From the NCBI GenBank assembly GCA_964639225.1, contig CAZXCK010000001.1:67576-131575 (forward strand): a DNA stretch of 64,000 nucleotides. Reading direction: 5' to 3'. The notes under the pieces are model-generated. The model was not told where the DNA came from. It saw nothing but the letters and a program-made list of their open reading frames with translations, and did not search any database. Positions within the stretch are counted from its first letter, which is position 1, and every line of letters begins with the position of its first letter. Of this stretch, positions 16,346 through 26,158 are shown piece by piece. Both the position numbers and the translations under genes were made by a program. The DNA comes from CAZXCK01 sp964639225. GTDB lineage: Bacteria > Chloroflexota > Anaerolineae > Aggregatilineales > Phototrophicaceae.

Positions 16346-18031
16346 TTACAACCGTTTAATGACGACCAGCGTTTGATCGTCGAAAACGCCAGCATCACCA
16401 CCAAAAGCCAGCGCAGCATCGACTATACGCTCACTGATCTCTGCGGCAGACCGACCGGCAGACGCCGCGACCACAGCCGCCAACTGAGATTCGTCGAATT
16501 CTTCCTCAGCATCATTAGCAATCTCGGTGATGCCATCCGTATACAACACCAGCACATCACCGGTGTCCAACTCCAATTGTGACATCCCAAAGGTGGCACT
16601 CGGGAACAAGCCCATAGCCACTCCCTCGACCTCGACAAATGTCGCCTCGCTGCCGCGCCAGAACAACGGCGGATTGTGCCCCGCCGATCCCAGCTCAACC
16701 TCGCCGCTGGCAAAATCCACATAAGCAACAATCGCTGTCGTGAACATACGCGATTGCTGCGTGTTGAGGATCGCCTCGTTGGCATGGCGCAGCAGTTCGT
16801 CAGGAGCCAGATTCATCCGCATGGCGAAACGCAGCACCGTCACGCTCAGAGCCATAAACAGCGCCGCCGGTATCCCCTTACCAGAGACGTCCGCCACCAC
16901 AATTGCTGTGCGCCCATCAGCCAAAGGCACAAAATCGTAAAAGTCCCCCGCCACTTCGCGCATCGGATTCCAGAACGCAGAAATGTCCCAGCCAGCATAC
17001 TGTGGAATCTGCGACGGCAGGAAGCTTTTCTGGATCGCGCGCGCCATTTCCAGCTCCCGGCTAATAAGTTGCTGCTGCAAGTGCTGCTCGTATAGCCGGG
17101 CGTTTTCGATGCTGATGGCTGCCTGCGAAGTCATCGCCGATAGTAATCGCTCGTCACGCACACTAAACTGACCGTCGCGTTTGTTAATGAGCTGCACCAC
17201 GCCAATAATCTCACGCTGCTGGTTACGCATGGGTGCCGCCAGAATAGTCTGTGTCCGGTAACCAGTCAACTCATCATAAGCCGGGTTAAAACGAGAGTCG
17301 GCCCGCGCATCGGAAATGTTCAGCACACGACCCGTCTCGGCCACCCAGCCCGCGATCCCCTGACCAATGTCCAGCCGGACCTCTTCAAGCGAGCCTGTAT
17401 CGGTGTGAAGCACGCGCGAAACCAGTTCGCCGTGTTCGCGGTCAACCAGATATAGCGTTCCCCGGTCAGCGTCGATGGTCTCGACCAGCTCATCCACGAT
17501 GCGTCGCAGCAGATGATCAAGGTCTGTGGCAAGTGACATCAACTCTGTCACGCTCAACATAGCGTTGAGTTCGCGCTGTGAACTGGGTGTCTGTACACCA
17601 GGAGCGCGCCGGTCGATGTTCTTGATCAGGGTCAGCGTATTCGCGCCATCCGCCCCGCCAGTCGAGCGCGACACGCCATCCATCAACCGATGGATCAGGT
17701 ATAAACCCATACCGCCCTGCATCCGCGCCTCAACCGGCGCATCAGAGTCGAAAGGTGTCACATTGTCTGGATTCAGCGGCTCGCCCCAGTCAACCAGACG
17801 AAAGCGCAGCACCTCATTGAGGACATCCACGTGGATCAGCAGATCGCCAGTTCGTTCACCAGCATATGCATGCCGCACGATGTTTGTCGCCGCTTCATCG
17901 ACAGCCAGTTCGACTTCAAAGGCCGCCTTCTCTGTTAACTCCAGACGTTCCGCAATCGCGCCAACAAAATGCGAAATTGTCCGCAGACTCTCGATGCTGG
18001 CCTCAAGACGCAGTTCCCCCAGAAAAGTCAT
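16346..18031 (-). CDS. Fusion of RsbW-like ATPase, GAF and SpoIIE/RsbU phosphatase domains
   Basis: Residues about 5-140 are an anti-sigma kinase-type HATPase: FEVELAVDEAATNIVRHAY holds the metal-binding Asn50, and MQGGMGLYLI is the glycine-rich lid. A GAF domain spans about 165-315 (DRGTLYLV, IGQGIAGWV, ILAAPM, GVVQLINK). A coiled region leads to the PP2C-type phosphatase (345-560) with MREVAGDFYDF, VVADVSGKGIPAALFM, LVLYTDGITEI and FDDQTLVVI. RsbW-type kinases phosphorylate STAS antagonists and RsbU-type phosphatases reverse this, so one polypeptide may do both, governed by a ligand or partner of the GAF domain. The STAS gene lies 58 bases upstream on the same strand. No sigma factor is in the window. 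Confidence 0.9.
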   Translation of the reverse strand: MTFLGELRLEASIESLRTISHFVGAIAERLELTEKAAFEVELAVDEAATNIVRHAYAGERTGDLLIHVDVLNEVLRFRLVDWGEPLNPDNVTPFDSDAPVEARMQGGMGLYLIHRLMDGVSRSTGGADGANTLTLIKNIDRRAPGVQTPSSQRELNAMLSVTELMSLATDLDHLLRRIVDELVETIDADRGTLYLVDREHGELVSRVLHTDTGSLEEVRLDIGQGIAGWVAETGRVLNISDARADSRFNPAYDELTGYRTQTILAAPMRNQQREIIGVVQLINKRDGQFSVRDERLLSAMTSQAAISIENARLYEQHLQQQLISRELEMARAIQKSFLPSQIPQYAGWDISAFWNPMREVAGDFYDFVPLADGRTAIVVADVSGKGIPAALFMALSVTVLRFAMRMNLAPDELLRHANEAILNTQQSRMFTTAIVAYVDFASGEVELGSAGHNPPLFWRGSEATFVEVEGVAMGLFPSATFGMSQLELDTGDVLVLYTDGITEIANDAEEEFDESQLAAVVAASAGRSAAEISERIVDAALAFGGDAGVFDDQTLVVIKRL

Positions 18032-18089
18032 CGTCCAGCCTTATGCCTTATCCGCAGTACACGAGCCACCGGCAGCCCATGACCGCCCT

Positions 18090-18422
18090 CTAGAAATCGG
18101 CGACCGCCGCCTCGACCGTATCGTAAATCGAGAAGAAGTTGTGAAAGCCGATGATTTTGAACACGCGCATAATCTTGGCCGGCAGCGTCGCCAGTTTCAG
18201 ATCGCCGCCGTTTTCACGATTCTTCGTCAGTACATCGGCCAGCGTGCGCAGCCCGGCACTGCTGATATAACGTACCCCGGCCATATCTAGCACCATCTTG
18301 TACTTGCCTGCCGCGACAGCCGCCTGTAGTGCCAGGTCCATATCAATAGCACCCTGTGTATCGACCCGCCCCTGAACTTCGAAAACAAAGACCCCGTTTT
18401 GCTCGCGCTCGACAATGTCCAT
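18090..18422 (-). CDS. STAS-domain anti-sigma factor antagonist
   Basis: A 110-residue single-domain STAS protein like SpoIIAA/RsbV. The phospho-acceptor site is the Ser pair in GVRYISSAGLR. Such proteins bind an anti-sigma kinase when unphosphorylated. The start MDIVEREQ at 18422 has AGGAG upstream; 17 more residues from an earlier in-frame codon are unlikely. It lies just upstream of the kinase-GAF-phosphatase gene, which contains both of its expected modifying activities. Confidence 0.9.
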   Translation of the reverse strand: MDIVEREQNGVFVFEVQGRVDTQGAIDMDLALQAAVAAGKYKMVLDMAGVRYISSAGLRTLADVLTKNRENGGDLKLATLPAKIMRVFKIIGFHNFFSIYDTVEAAVADF

Positions 18423-18490
18423 CGCCTGCTCCTGTTGGTTAAAGTGCGCCCAAGCATGCGTTCGCGGGCGCATTTCAGGTCATCAAATAA

Positions 18491-19204
18491 TCAGCGACCA
18501 GCCACCAGCCGCTGATCCACATCCGCCACCAGTTGACCGCTGCGCACTTCTTCTACCCTGGGGATCATACCCGCCAGATCACGGTCATGCGTCACCATAA
18601 CAATCGTCTTACCCTGGTCCACTAGCTCTTCAAACAGAGCAAAGACCAGACCCGCCGAAACCGTATCCAGGTTACCGGTTGGCTCATCGCCGACGATCAC
18701 CTTAGGATCGTTCACCAGCGCCCGCGCGATAGCCGCGCGCTGCTGCTGCCCGCCAGAGATCTGGCTGGGATATTTATTGGCGATATCTGGCACATCGACC
18801 AGTTCCAGCATCTCCATCGCCCGCTCGACACGCTGCCCCTTGTAGGTGCCGCAGTAGTTCATCGGCATCAGTAGATTTTCCAGCACGCTCAGAGTGGGCA
18901 GCAGTTGGAAAAACTGGAACACCACACCGACATTGCGACCACGCCATTTAGCCACCTGGTTTTCACTCATATTCGTCAGCCGTTCCCCGGCGACAAACAC
19001 CTCGCCCGTTGTAGGCCGGTCAATGCCGGTTATCATATTGATGAGCGTACTCTTGCCACTGCCCGATGGCCCCACAACACCGACAAACTCACCCTCTTCA
19101 ATCCGCAGGTTGATCCCGCGCAGCGCCTCAAACGGCCCCGCTTTGGTTTTGAACACCTTGCGCACATCCTCCAGCAGAACCACTGGCTTTTTTTCGTTGG
19201 ACAT
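18491..19204 (-). CDS. ABC transporter ATPase, MacB/LolD-type
   Basis: Cytoplasmic ATPase with Walker A GPSGSGKST, the Q-loop VFQFFQLLPTLSVLEN, signature ISGGQQQRAAIARAL and Walker B VIVGDEPTGNLD. It belongs to the family that drives FtsX-type permeases in lipoprotein release, peptide export or stress sensing. It lies 24 bases after the permease gene on the same strand. Of the two adjacent ATGs, the second (19204) is better spaced from AGGAG. Confidence 0.92.
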   Translation of the reverse strand: MSNEKKPVVLLEDVRKVFKTKAGPFEALRGINLRIEEGEFVGVVGPSGSGKSTLINMITGIDRPTTGEVFVAGERLTNMSENQVAKWRGRNVGVVFQFFQLLPTLSVLENLLMPMNYCGTYKGQRVERAMEMLELVDVPDIANKYPSQISGGQQQRAAIARALVNDPKVIVGDEPTGNLDTVSAGLVFALFEELVDQGKTIVMVTHDRDLAGMIPRVEEVRSGQLVADVDQRLVAGR

Positions 19205-19228
19205 CATCCACTCCTCGCTGAAGGCAGC

Positions 19229-22075
19229 CTATTGGTAACGTAGCACTTCGGAAACGGTCTTACGCGCCGCCGAGATCGACGGAGACAGGCTGGCAATGGT
19301 TGTGATTATCAGCATCCCCACCAGACCAATAATAACCGCAGAGCCAGAGAACTCCGCCGGGAATGTCTCATCAAAGCCGGTGACGTTCAGCAGGCCGACC
19401 TGGATCAGGTACGCCAGCGGAATGCCAATCGCCCAGGCGATCATCCCCACCACCAGCCCTTCCGTCAGGAACTGCGTGGCCACCGTTGACGAACTGGCAC
19501 CAATAGAGCGCATGACTCCGATCTCCTTCTGACGCTCGAACACACTCATCGAGAGTGTCGTCAGCAGGCCCAGCGCACCCACCAGCGCGATCAGTCCGGC
19601 CACCATCTGCAGAATAACCTGAATGGTCACGAAAGTCTCGCTAATCAGGTTGATCTGCTCCACGAAATTGACAAACGTCGAAGGCACGCCACTATCCAGC
19701 ATCACCTCGTTGATGTCGTCAATCAGCACCGCCAGTTCGGAAGCCGTCGGGTCTGGCGTTGTGGTAATAATCGAGTAGAGCTGCGGCAGCGGACGACCCT
19801 CAGTGGTCACACCTTCCAAAGCCGCCAGATCACGCCAGAACATCACCAAAAATTCATCAGGCAGGTCGTCGGTGGGTATCATCGGCGCCAGAGTAAACAC
19901 ACCGGTGATGGTATACTCGGCGCTATCACCCCCCGGCACCGTCGCGTCGAGTGTCAGCACATCGCCGGCGCTGTAACCACCCAGTGCCGCCATCTCAGCA
20001 TTCACCATCACACCCGGATTTGCCTCGGAGAAGAACTCGCCTTCAGTGACGTCAAGCAGTTGGGAAAAGCGCAGCGGCCCGAGGGGCACATCCGGGTCAA
20101 CGCCCAGCACCCCGACCGTTTCACCCATGCTGCCATCAAATCCATCGACCTGCACCGTGCTAAAGTATTCGTTAGGCTGCGGCGCGCCAATCGTATACCC
20201 GGCAGCCAGCGCCAGCGTGCGCCAGTCGATCCACAACTGATCCAACGGGAAATCGGCAATCCCGACAATGGTCAGCGAAACCTGATTGCCAGCGGTTTTC
20301 ATCACCACTGTGTCGCCGATACTCTTGTCCATGTTCATGGCCAACAGACTTGAGAAGATCACGCCATCTGTCGAGTTCTCCTCAGTCAACACGTCGCCCT
20401 CGGTCACAGTGAAGTTGAACGCCGGATTATCGCTGTTCACATCATAACCATAAGCGAAAATTCCCGGCGGCCCGCCCGCCCCCAGCGGCGGGTCGTAGCC
20501 CTCGAACTCCACCTGAAGCTGGAAGCCGGGTTCCACATTAGCAATCACTGGATTGTCGCCTGTCTGGAAATTCTCTTCCAGCACATCGAAGATCAACTGC
20601 GGATCGCGGCCCTGGTTGGGGATCAGTCCGATCTGGATGTTAAACGTGTCCGTAAACAACCGTATGCCGGACGTCAGCGAGCTGAACACGGCGAAGATAC
20701 CCATAAACGCCCCCGCCGCGATCGACAGCGTAAGGACGGTAAAAGCCAACCGGCTTTTCTTCAGGCTAACGTTGCTCAACCCCTGACGCACCGTTAGCGG
20801 AATCGGCAGCGCGCCGAGCATTCGGGCAAACCAGCCGCTGCCGTAGCGAGCGTCAATACCCAGGTCGGTCATCGCATCCAGAATGCGCACCCGCGTCCCA
20901 AAATACACCGGGATAATGGACGCCAGTACCGGCACCAGTAACCCTACCAGGACACCTGTCAGAATCGACGGCGGCGACACCTGGAAACCGTCCAGCACTG
21001 TGTTGAGCGTAGGCGCCAGTGCCTGCGCGGCGGCGTTGCCTGCCGGTATACCCAGGATCACACCAGGGATTACGGCGATCAAACCGTAAACAAAGGCGAT
21101 GCCGGCGTAAATCACAAAGCTGTCAAAGCGCGAAGCACCCATCGACTTCATGACGCCAATCTGCCGTTTCTGCTCCACCACAATCGAGCTGATGACGTTA
21201 ATCACCAGGAAACCGGAGACAATCAGCGCCACCAGTGCCAGGAACGCCATTGTACTGGCGACCGTCTGCGCGGTAGCGATCAGTTCGTTGTTGGCCGGGT
21301 CCTGCACCTGGGTAAACACCGGGATATATGGTGTCTCATTGGCCAGAGTCGAAGCGAAATTCTCCGACTGCGCCTCGGCCACGGCAAAGTCAACGAAGCG
21401 CACCCCAAACGTGTTAAAGCCTGTGGCCCCACTGATATAGTTCGCATCGTCGGGATGGCTGTAAACGGTTGTGTTGGGCGAAAAGCTATAAGGATGGAAA
21501 ACAATACCGGTAATCGTCCGCGATTCCAGCGTACCAATTTCCCCCTCTACATCGGCCTGACGCGAAGGGCTAAGTACACGAAAATACAACTCATCGCCTA
21601 CCGACAGGCCCAGCCGGTCCGCCATGCGTCGTTCAATGGCAATTTCAGGCTCTCCCGGCGTGGGATAAGCACCAGAAAGCAGACGCATCGGTTCGATAGC
21701 CAGTTGCGGCTCGTAGGGTTCGGAGTAAGCCGCTATCACACCTTCTTCGAAACGTTCCGCATCGGGCGCCAGCTTATAATAGACATTGTTCTGAATCGAG
21801 GCCACCACATCGGTGACACCAGTGACGCCGCGCAGCGTTTCCAGATAGGCCTCATTGTCCAGTTCAACATCCGTGCCGACTGTCACAAAGGTCGTGATCA
21901 TCGCCAGCTCGTCCTCTTTGAGGTCTTCCTGAAGCTGGCCAACAATAATGTCGCTTAGAGAAAAAAGTGCGATAGTCCCCAGCACACCGATAAAGATCGC
22001 TGACGAAACCAGCGCCGTGCGCCCTTTACGTGCCCACACATCGCCCAGGATTTTCCGAAATCGTGTTCTGAACAT
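19229..22075 (-). CDS. Large ABC permease with two FtsX domains
   Basis: A 948-residue membrane protein. One membrane segment near residues 18-40 precedes a large extracytoplasmic MacB_PCD-like domain (about 50-260). The first FtsX domain follows at about 265-395, containing VEQKRQIGVMKSMGASRFDS. A further membrane segment near 440-465 begins a second extracytoplasmic domain (about 470-810), and the second FtsX domain closes the protein (about 835-945), with ERQKEIGVMRSIGASSSTV. The motif EKIGVMK/RSIGAS is typical. The protein is thus an internal duplication of the usual permease. The gene lies between two ATPase genes. Substrate is unknown; export or mechanotransmission is typical of the family. 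Confidence 0.9.
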   Translation of the reverse strand: MFRTRFRKILGDVWARKGRTALVSSAIFIGVLGTIALFSLSDIIVGQLQEDLKEDELAMITTFVTVGTDVELDNEAYLETLRGVTGVTDVVASIQNNVYYKLAPDAERFEEGVIAAYSEPYEPQLAIEPMRLLSGAYPTPGEPEIAIERRMADRLGLSVGDELYFRVLSPSRQADVEGEIGTLESRTITGIVFHPYSFSPNTTVYSHPDDANYISGATGFNTFGVRFVDFAVAEAQSENFASTLANETPYIPVFTQVQDPANNELIATAQTVASTMAFLALVALIVSGFLVINVISSIVVEQKRQIGVMKSMGASRFDSFVIYAGIAFVYGLIAVIPGVILGIPAGNAAAQALAPTLNTVLDGFQVSPPSILTGVLVGLLVPVLASIIPVYFGTRVRILDAMTDLGIDARYGSGWFARMLGALPIPLTVRQGLSNVSLKKSRLAFTVLTLSIAAGAFMGIFAVFSSLTSGIRLFTDTFNIQIGLIPNQGRDPQLIFDVLEENFQTGDNPVIANVEPGFQLQVEFEGYDPPLGAGGPPGIFAYGYDVNSDNPAFNFTVTEGDVLTEENSTDGVIFSSLLAMNMDKSIGDTVVMKTAGNQVSLTIVGIADFPLDQLWIDWRTLALAAGYTIGAPQPNEYFSTVQVDGFDGSMGETVGVLGVDPDVPLGPLRFSQLLDVTEGEFFSEANPGVMVNAEMAALGGYSAGDVLTLDATVPGGDSAEYTITGVFTLAPMIPTDDLPDEFLVMFWRDLAALEGVTTEGRPLPQLYSIITTTPDPTASELAVLIDDINEVMLDSGVPSTFVNFVEQINLISETFVTIQVILQMVAGLIALVGALGLLTTLSMSVFERQKEIGVMRSIGASSSTVATQFLTEGLVVGMIAWAIGIPLAYLIQVGLLNVTGFDETFPAEFSGSAVIIGLVGMLIITTIASLSPSISAARKTVSEVLRYQ

Positions 22076-22084
22076 CAGTTCCCC

Positions 22085-22831
<747 letters not shown>

Positions 22832-23264
22832 GTCACTCCTGTAGATCGACCGCGAGCAGATACCCCCCAACTCAGGCACATTGGAGGGGACTTAACGAGA
22901 AACAACACGACAACCTGACTCGGATTCAAACTTTGTTTGTGCTGTGCTGTCAATTATAGCCGAAGCGGGCACCATAATAGGGGGCGGCAGCCAGCAGACT
23001 GGTTACACTTCGCTTCCCAACCTGCCTATACGTATGATTTTACAATAGGTTTCGTGCAATTCACTGAAGCCTCAAACAGGCATTTTACAAAACGGTGATC
23101 TTAGGTATATACTGCTTGATGTTGCTTGATAATGACGCGATTCTATAGACAGACATCGTACCAGAATTAATCATTTAGCGTCAGATTTCTGACAAAAGTG
23201 TTTTTACACTGCTTTGCTGTGTATATTCAGAAGTCGCCTGTTCTAAAACAGGGGGAGACCATAT
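22832..23264. other. Divergent intergenic region
   Basis: A 433-base AT-richer stretch between the ABC operon (minus) and the DASS transporter gene (plus). On the minus strand TATAAT at 22953-22958 may be the -10 of the ABC operon. On the plus strand TTGCTT (23122-23127) and TATAGA (23144-23149), 16 bases apart, could serve the transporter. No gene, RNA or repeat is evident. Confidence 0.4.
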
Positions 23265-25184
23265 ATGACGCTAACGCAGGATATGTGGGTAACGCTTGCC
23301 ATTCTGGCCGTTGCCATCGTGCTGTTCGTTACCGAGTGGCTGCGGATCGACATCGTAGCGCTGGGTGTCGTCATCGCGTTGATGCTCACCGATATTCTCA
23401 CGCCATCCGAGGCTCTGGCTGGGTTTTCCAGCTCATCGGTAATCACAATCGCCGGGCTTTTCGTCGTAGGCGGCGCGGTCCTGCAAACCGGGCTGGCCGG
23501 CATGATCGGCAGGCGCATACTGCGTATAGCCGGTAAAGACGAAATCCGACTGACCGGCGTTATCATGATCGCTGTCGCGCTGCTGTCCGGCGTGATGAGC
23601 AACACCGGAACGGTCGCCGTCCTGATGCCAGCGGTGGTGGGTCTCTCCGTTACAGCGCGTATCAGCCCTTCCAAACTGCTGATTCCCCTCTCTTTCGGGT
23701 CTTCATTGGGCGGCGCGATGACGCTGATCGGTACGCCCCCCAACATCATCATGAGCGAACTGCTCGTCGAACAAAACGCCATTCTGGTCGCCGAGGGGCA
23801 GGACAAAGCCTTTACCGCGTTCACCTTCTTTGACTACACACCAATGGGCGCCCTGCTGCTCATCACCGGGGTCGTCTTTATGCTGGCCATCGGTCGCAAG
23901 CTGCTGCCCGATTACGGTGTGAAAGAAGAATCCAGCGACGGAACCGCCAGCCCGGACGAACTGATGGAGCTGTACCACATGGCGGAGCGGTTGGTCCAGT
24001 TGCGTATTCGCAGTCAATCCGATCTGGTCGGCAAGACCATCCTGGAGTCCCGCCTGCGTCGCAACTACAACCTCACCGTCGTCGAGATCATCCGGCCAGT
24101 CCAGGCCGTGCCAGTCGCACGCTTCGGCGAACAACAGCTCATGTTGCAGTCGAACAACAGTGAACATATTTTCCCGACTGCCGAAACCGAACTCAGGCGG
24201 GACGACGTTCTGATTGTCCAGGGAGTACCAGAGGACATCGAGCGCGCCGCCACCAATCATACGCTGGAAAAGAAACCCGTCGAAACCGGTCAGACCAAAG
24301 ACCTGGTGGATCGGCAGCGTGGTATTGCAGAGGTCGTGCTGCCGCCTCGCTCCGACCTGATCGGCAAAACGCTGCGCGACACCAACTTCGCGCGCACTTA
24401 CAACCTGACCGTGCTCAGTATCAATCGCCCCGGCACAGACGAAGCCACCACCAACAATATTCAGAATACCACCCTCGGCCTGGGTGACATTCTGCTGGTG
24501 CAGGGTCTGTGGCACGACATCATGCAGTTGGGCAAGAGTCGCCACGATTTCATCGTGCTGGGCCAGCCAGAAACGATGGTAGACTCACTCAACACCCAGC
24601 GCGCGCCGTTGGCTGGTCTGATTATGATTGGCATGCTGCTGCTGCTCATCCTCGATCTGGTCCCTCTCGCCACCGCTGCGCTCATCGCCGCCCTGGCGAT
24701 GGTCCTCACCGGCTGCCTGACGATGGACGAAGCCTATGAGTCGATTGACTGGAAAAGCATTGTCCTCATCGCCGGCATGCTGCCTATGGCCACCGCCCTG
24801 GATAAGGTCGGCTTTATCACTGAGGTCGCCGACCAGTTCACCATCACCTTTGGCGATGCCGATCCACGTATCACGCTGGCTGGCCTGTTCCTGCTGACTG
24901 CTGTCTTTACGCAGGTGCTTTCCAACACAGCGACCGCCGTACTGCTTGGCCCCATCGCACTCGGCATCGCGCTGCGCCTGGACATCAACCCTTACTCGTT
25001 CATGATGGGTGTCGCCGTCGCCGCATCAATGGCCTTCGCCTCACCGGTCGCATCACCCACCAACACCCTGGTGTTGAGCGCGGGCAAGTACAAATTCATG
25101 GATTACATCAAGGTCGGCATCCCGCTGATTATCCTGTCACTGATCGTCACAGTGATCTTCCTGCCGATTCTGTTCCCCTTCTAG
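23265..25184 (+). CDS. DASS/SLC13-type anion transporter with two RCK_C (TrkA_C) domains
   Basis: A 639-residue inner-membrane carrier. Membrane segments occupy about 1-215 and 440-639, split by a cytoplasmic insert. The two halves each carry a family signature: GVMSNTGTVAVLMP and VLSNTATAVLLGP, with SFGSSLGGAMTLIGTPPNI and ASPVASPTNTL. The insert has two RCK_C modules (about 225-315 and 345-430; SDLVGKTILESRLRRNYNLTVVEI and SDLIGKTLRDTNFARTYNLTVLSI). This architecture is known from SAC1/SLT-like sulfate or other anion transporters. The likely substrate is sulfate, a dicarboxylate or another anion, coupled to sodium. GGGGGAG precedes the ATG. Confidence 0.9.
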   Translation: MTLTQDMWVTLAILAVAIVLFVTEWLRIDIVALGVVIALMLTDILTPSEALAGFSSSSVITIAGLFVVGGAVLQTGLAGMIGRRILRIAGKDEIRLTGVIMIAVALLSGVMSNTGTVAVLMPAVVGLSVTARISPSKLLIPLSFGSSLGGAMTLIGTPPNIIMSELLVEQNAILVAEGQDKAFTAFTFFDYTPMGALLLITGVVFMLAIGRKLLPDYGVKEESSDGTASPDELMELYHMAERLVQLRIRSQSDLVGKTILESRLRRNYNLTVVEIIRPVQAVPVARFGEQQLMLQSNNSEHIFPTAETELRRDDVLIVQGVPEDIERAATNHTLEKKPVETGQTKDLVDRQRGIAEVVLPPRSDLIGKTLRDTNFARTYNLTVLSINRPGTDEATTNNIQNTTLGLGDILLVQGLWHDIMQLGKSRHDFIVLGQPETMVDSLNTQRAPLAGLIMIGMLLLLILDLVPLATAALIAALAMVLTGCLTMDEAYESIDWKSIVLIAGMLPMATALDKVGFITEVADQFTITFGDADPRITLAGLFLLTAVFTQVLSNTATAVLLGPIALGIALRLDINPYSFMMGVAVAASMAFASPVASPTNTLVLSAGKYKFMDYIKVGIPLIILSLIVTVIFLPILFPF

Positions 25185-25213
25185 TTCTGAGGGAGCACAC
25201 GCCCGATAAGCCC

Positions 25214-25241
25214 AACCGCTGGCCCACGCCAGCGGTTTTTG
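25214..25241 (+). terminator. Intrinsic terminator after the DASS gene
   Basis: A perfect 10-bp stem (AACCGCTGGC and complement) with a 4-base loop is followed by TTTTTGT. Confidence 0.9.
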
Positions 25242-25288
25242 TATAATTGTCCACGCAACTGTCAACCCGATCACAGTGAGGAAACATC

Positions 25289-26155
25289 ATGAAGCTGGGT
25301 TTTGTCTTTCCACAATACGAAATTCCGCCCGAACCGCAGGCGATCCGCGAGATTGTCCAGTCCGCCGAGGACATGGGCTTTGATTATGTCTTACCTTATG
25401 AGCATGTGTTGGGCGCCAATCCAGAGCGTCCCGGTGGCTGGCACGGCCCCTACACCCATACCCACGCCTTCCACGAGCCGATGGTGCTGTTCGGCTATCT
25501 GGCTGGCATCACCCAGCGCATCGAATTTGTGACCGGCATCCTGATCCTGCCCCAGCGCCAGACGGCGCTCGTCGCCAAGCAGGCCGCCCAGGTCGATCTG
25601 CTCTCTGGCGGGCGACTGCGGCTGGGCGTTGGCATTGGCTGGAACAAAGTGGAATACGAGGCGCTCGGCCAGGATTTTCACTCGCGTGGCAAACGCATGG
25701 AAGAACAGGTCACGCTGATGCGCCGTCTGTGGACCGAACCGTTGATTACTTTCCAGGGAGAACGCGAAAAGATCGACGACGCCGGCCTCAATCCGCTGCC
25801 TGTCCAGCGTCCCATCCCTGTATGGTTTGGCGGCGGTGCCGATGTCGTCCTGGAGCGTATGGCGCGCATGGGCGATGGCTGGCTGCCAAACAGTATGCCT
25901 CTGGAACAGGCGCGGACGATGGTCGCTAAGCTGCGCGGCTTCCTGGAACAGCACAACCGGCCCGTCGAATCCTTCGGTATCGACGCCCGTATCAACATCG
26001 CCCGTTCGTCCCCCGATGAATGGCGCGAACAGGCCGCAGGCTGGCGCGAACTGGGCGCAACACACATCTGCGCCAACACCCTGGGCGGTGGATTGACGAC
26101 AGTCGCCGAGCACCTGGACCTGCTGCGCCAGTTCCAGGCAGAGACCGGCCTCTAG
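25289..26155 (+). CDS. LLM-class (luciferase-like) oxidoreductase, F420-type
   Basis: A 288-residue TIM-barrel protein of the bacterial luciferase superfamily. It begins MKLGFVFPQYEIPPEP and contains VTGILILPQRQTALVAKQAAQVDLLSGGRLRLGVGIGWN, the family's core segment, and RPIPVWFGGGADVVLERMARMGDGWLP. Members use F420 or FMN to oxidise or reduce diverse substrates; the F420 subgroup (TIGR03619-like) is the better fit, which implies F420 biosynthesis elsewhere in the genome. The gene converges on a second LLM gene with three bases between them. Confidence 0.88.
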   Translation: MKLGFVFPQYEIPPEPQAIREIVQSAEDMGFDYVLPYEHVLGANPERPGGWHGPYTHTHAFHEPMVLFGYLAGITQRIEFVTGILILPQRQTALVAKQAAQVDLLSGGRLRLGVGIGWNKVEYEALGQDFHSRGKRMEEQVTLMRRLWTEPLITFQGEREKIDDAGLNPLPVQRPIPVWFGGGADVVLERMARMGDGWLPNSMPLEQARTMVAKLRGFLEQHNRPVESFGIDARINIARSSPDEWREQAAGWRELGATHICANTLGGGLTTVAEHLDLLRQFQAETGL

Positions 26156-26158
26156 TCG

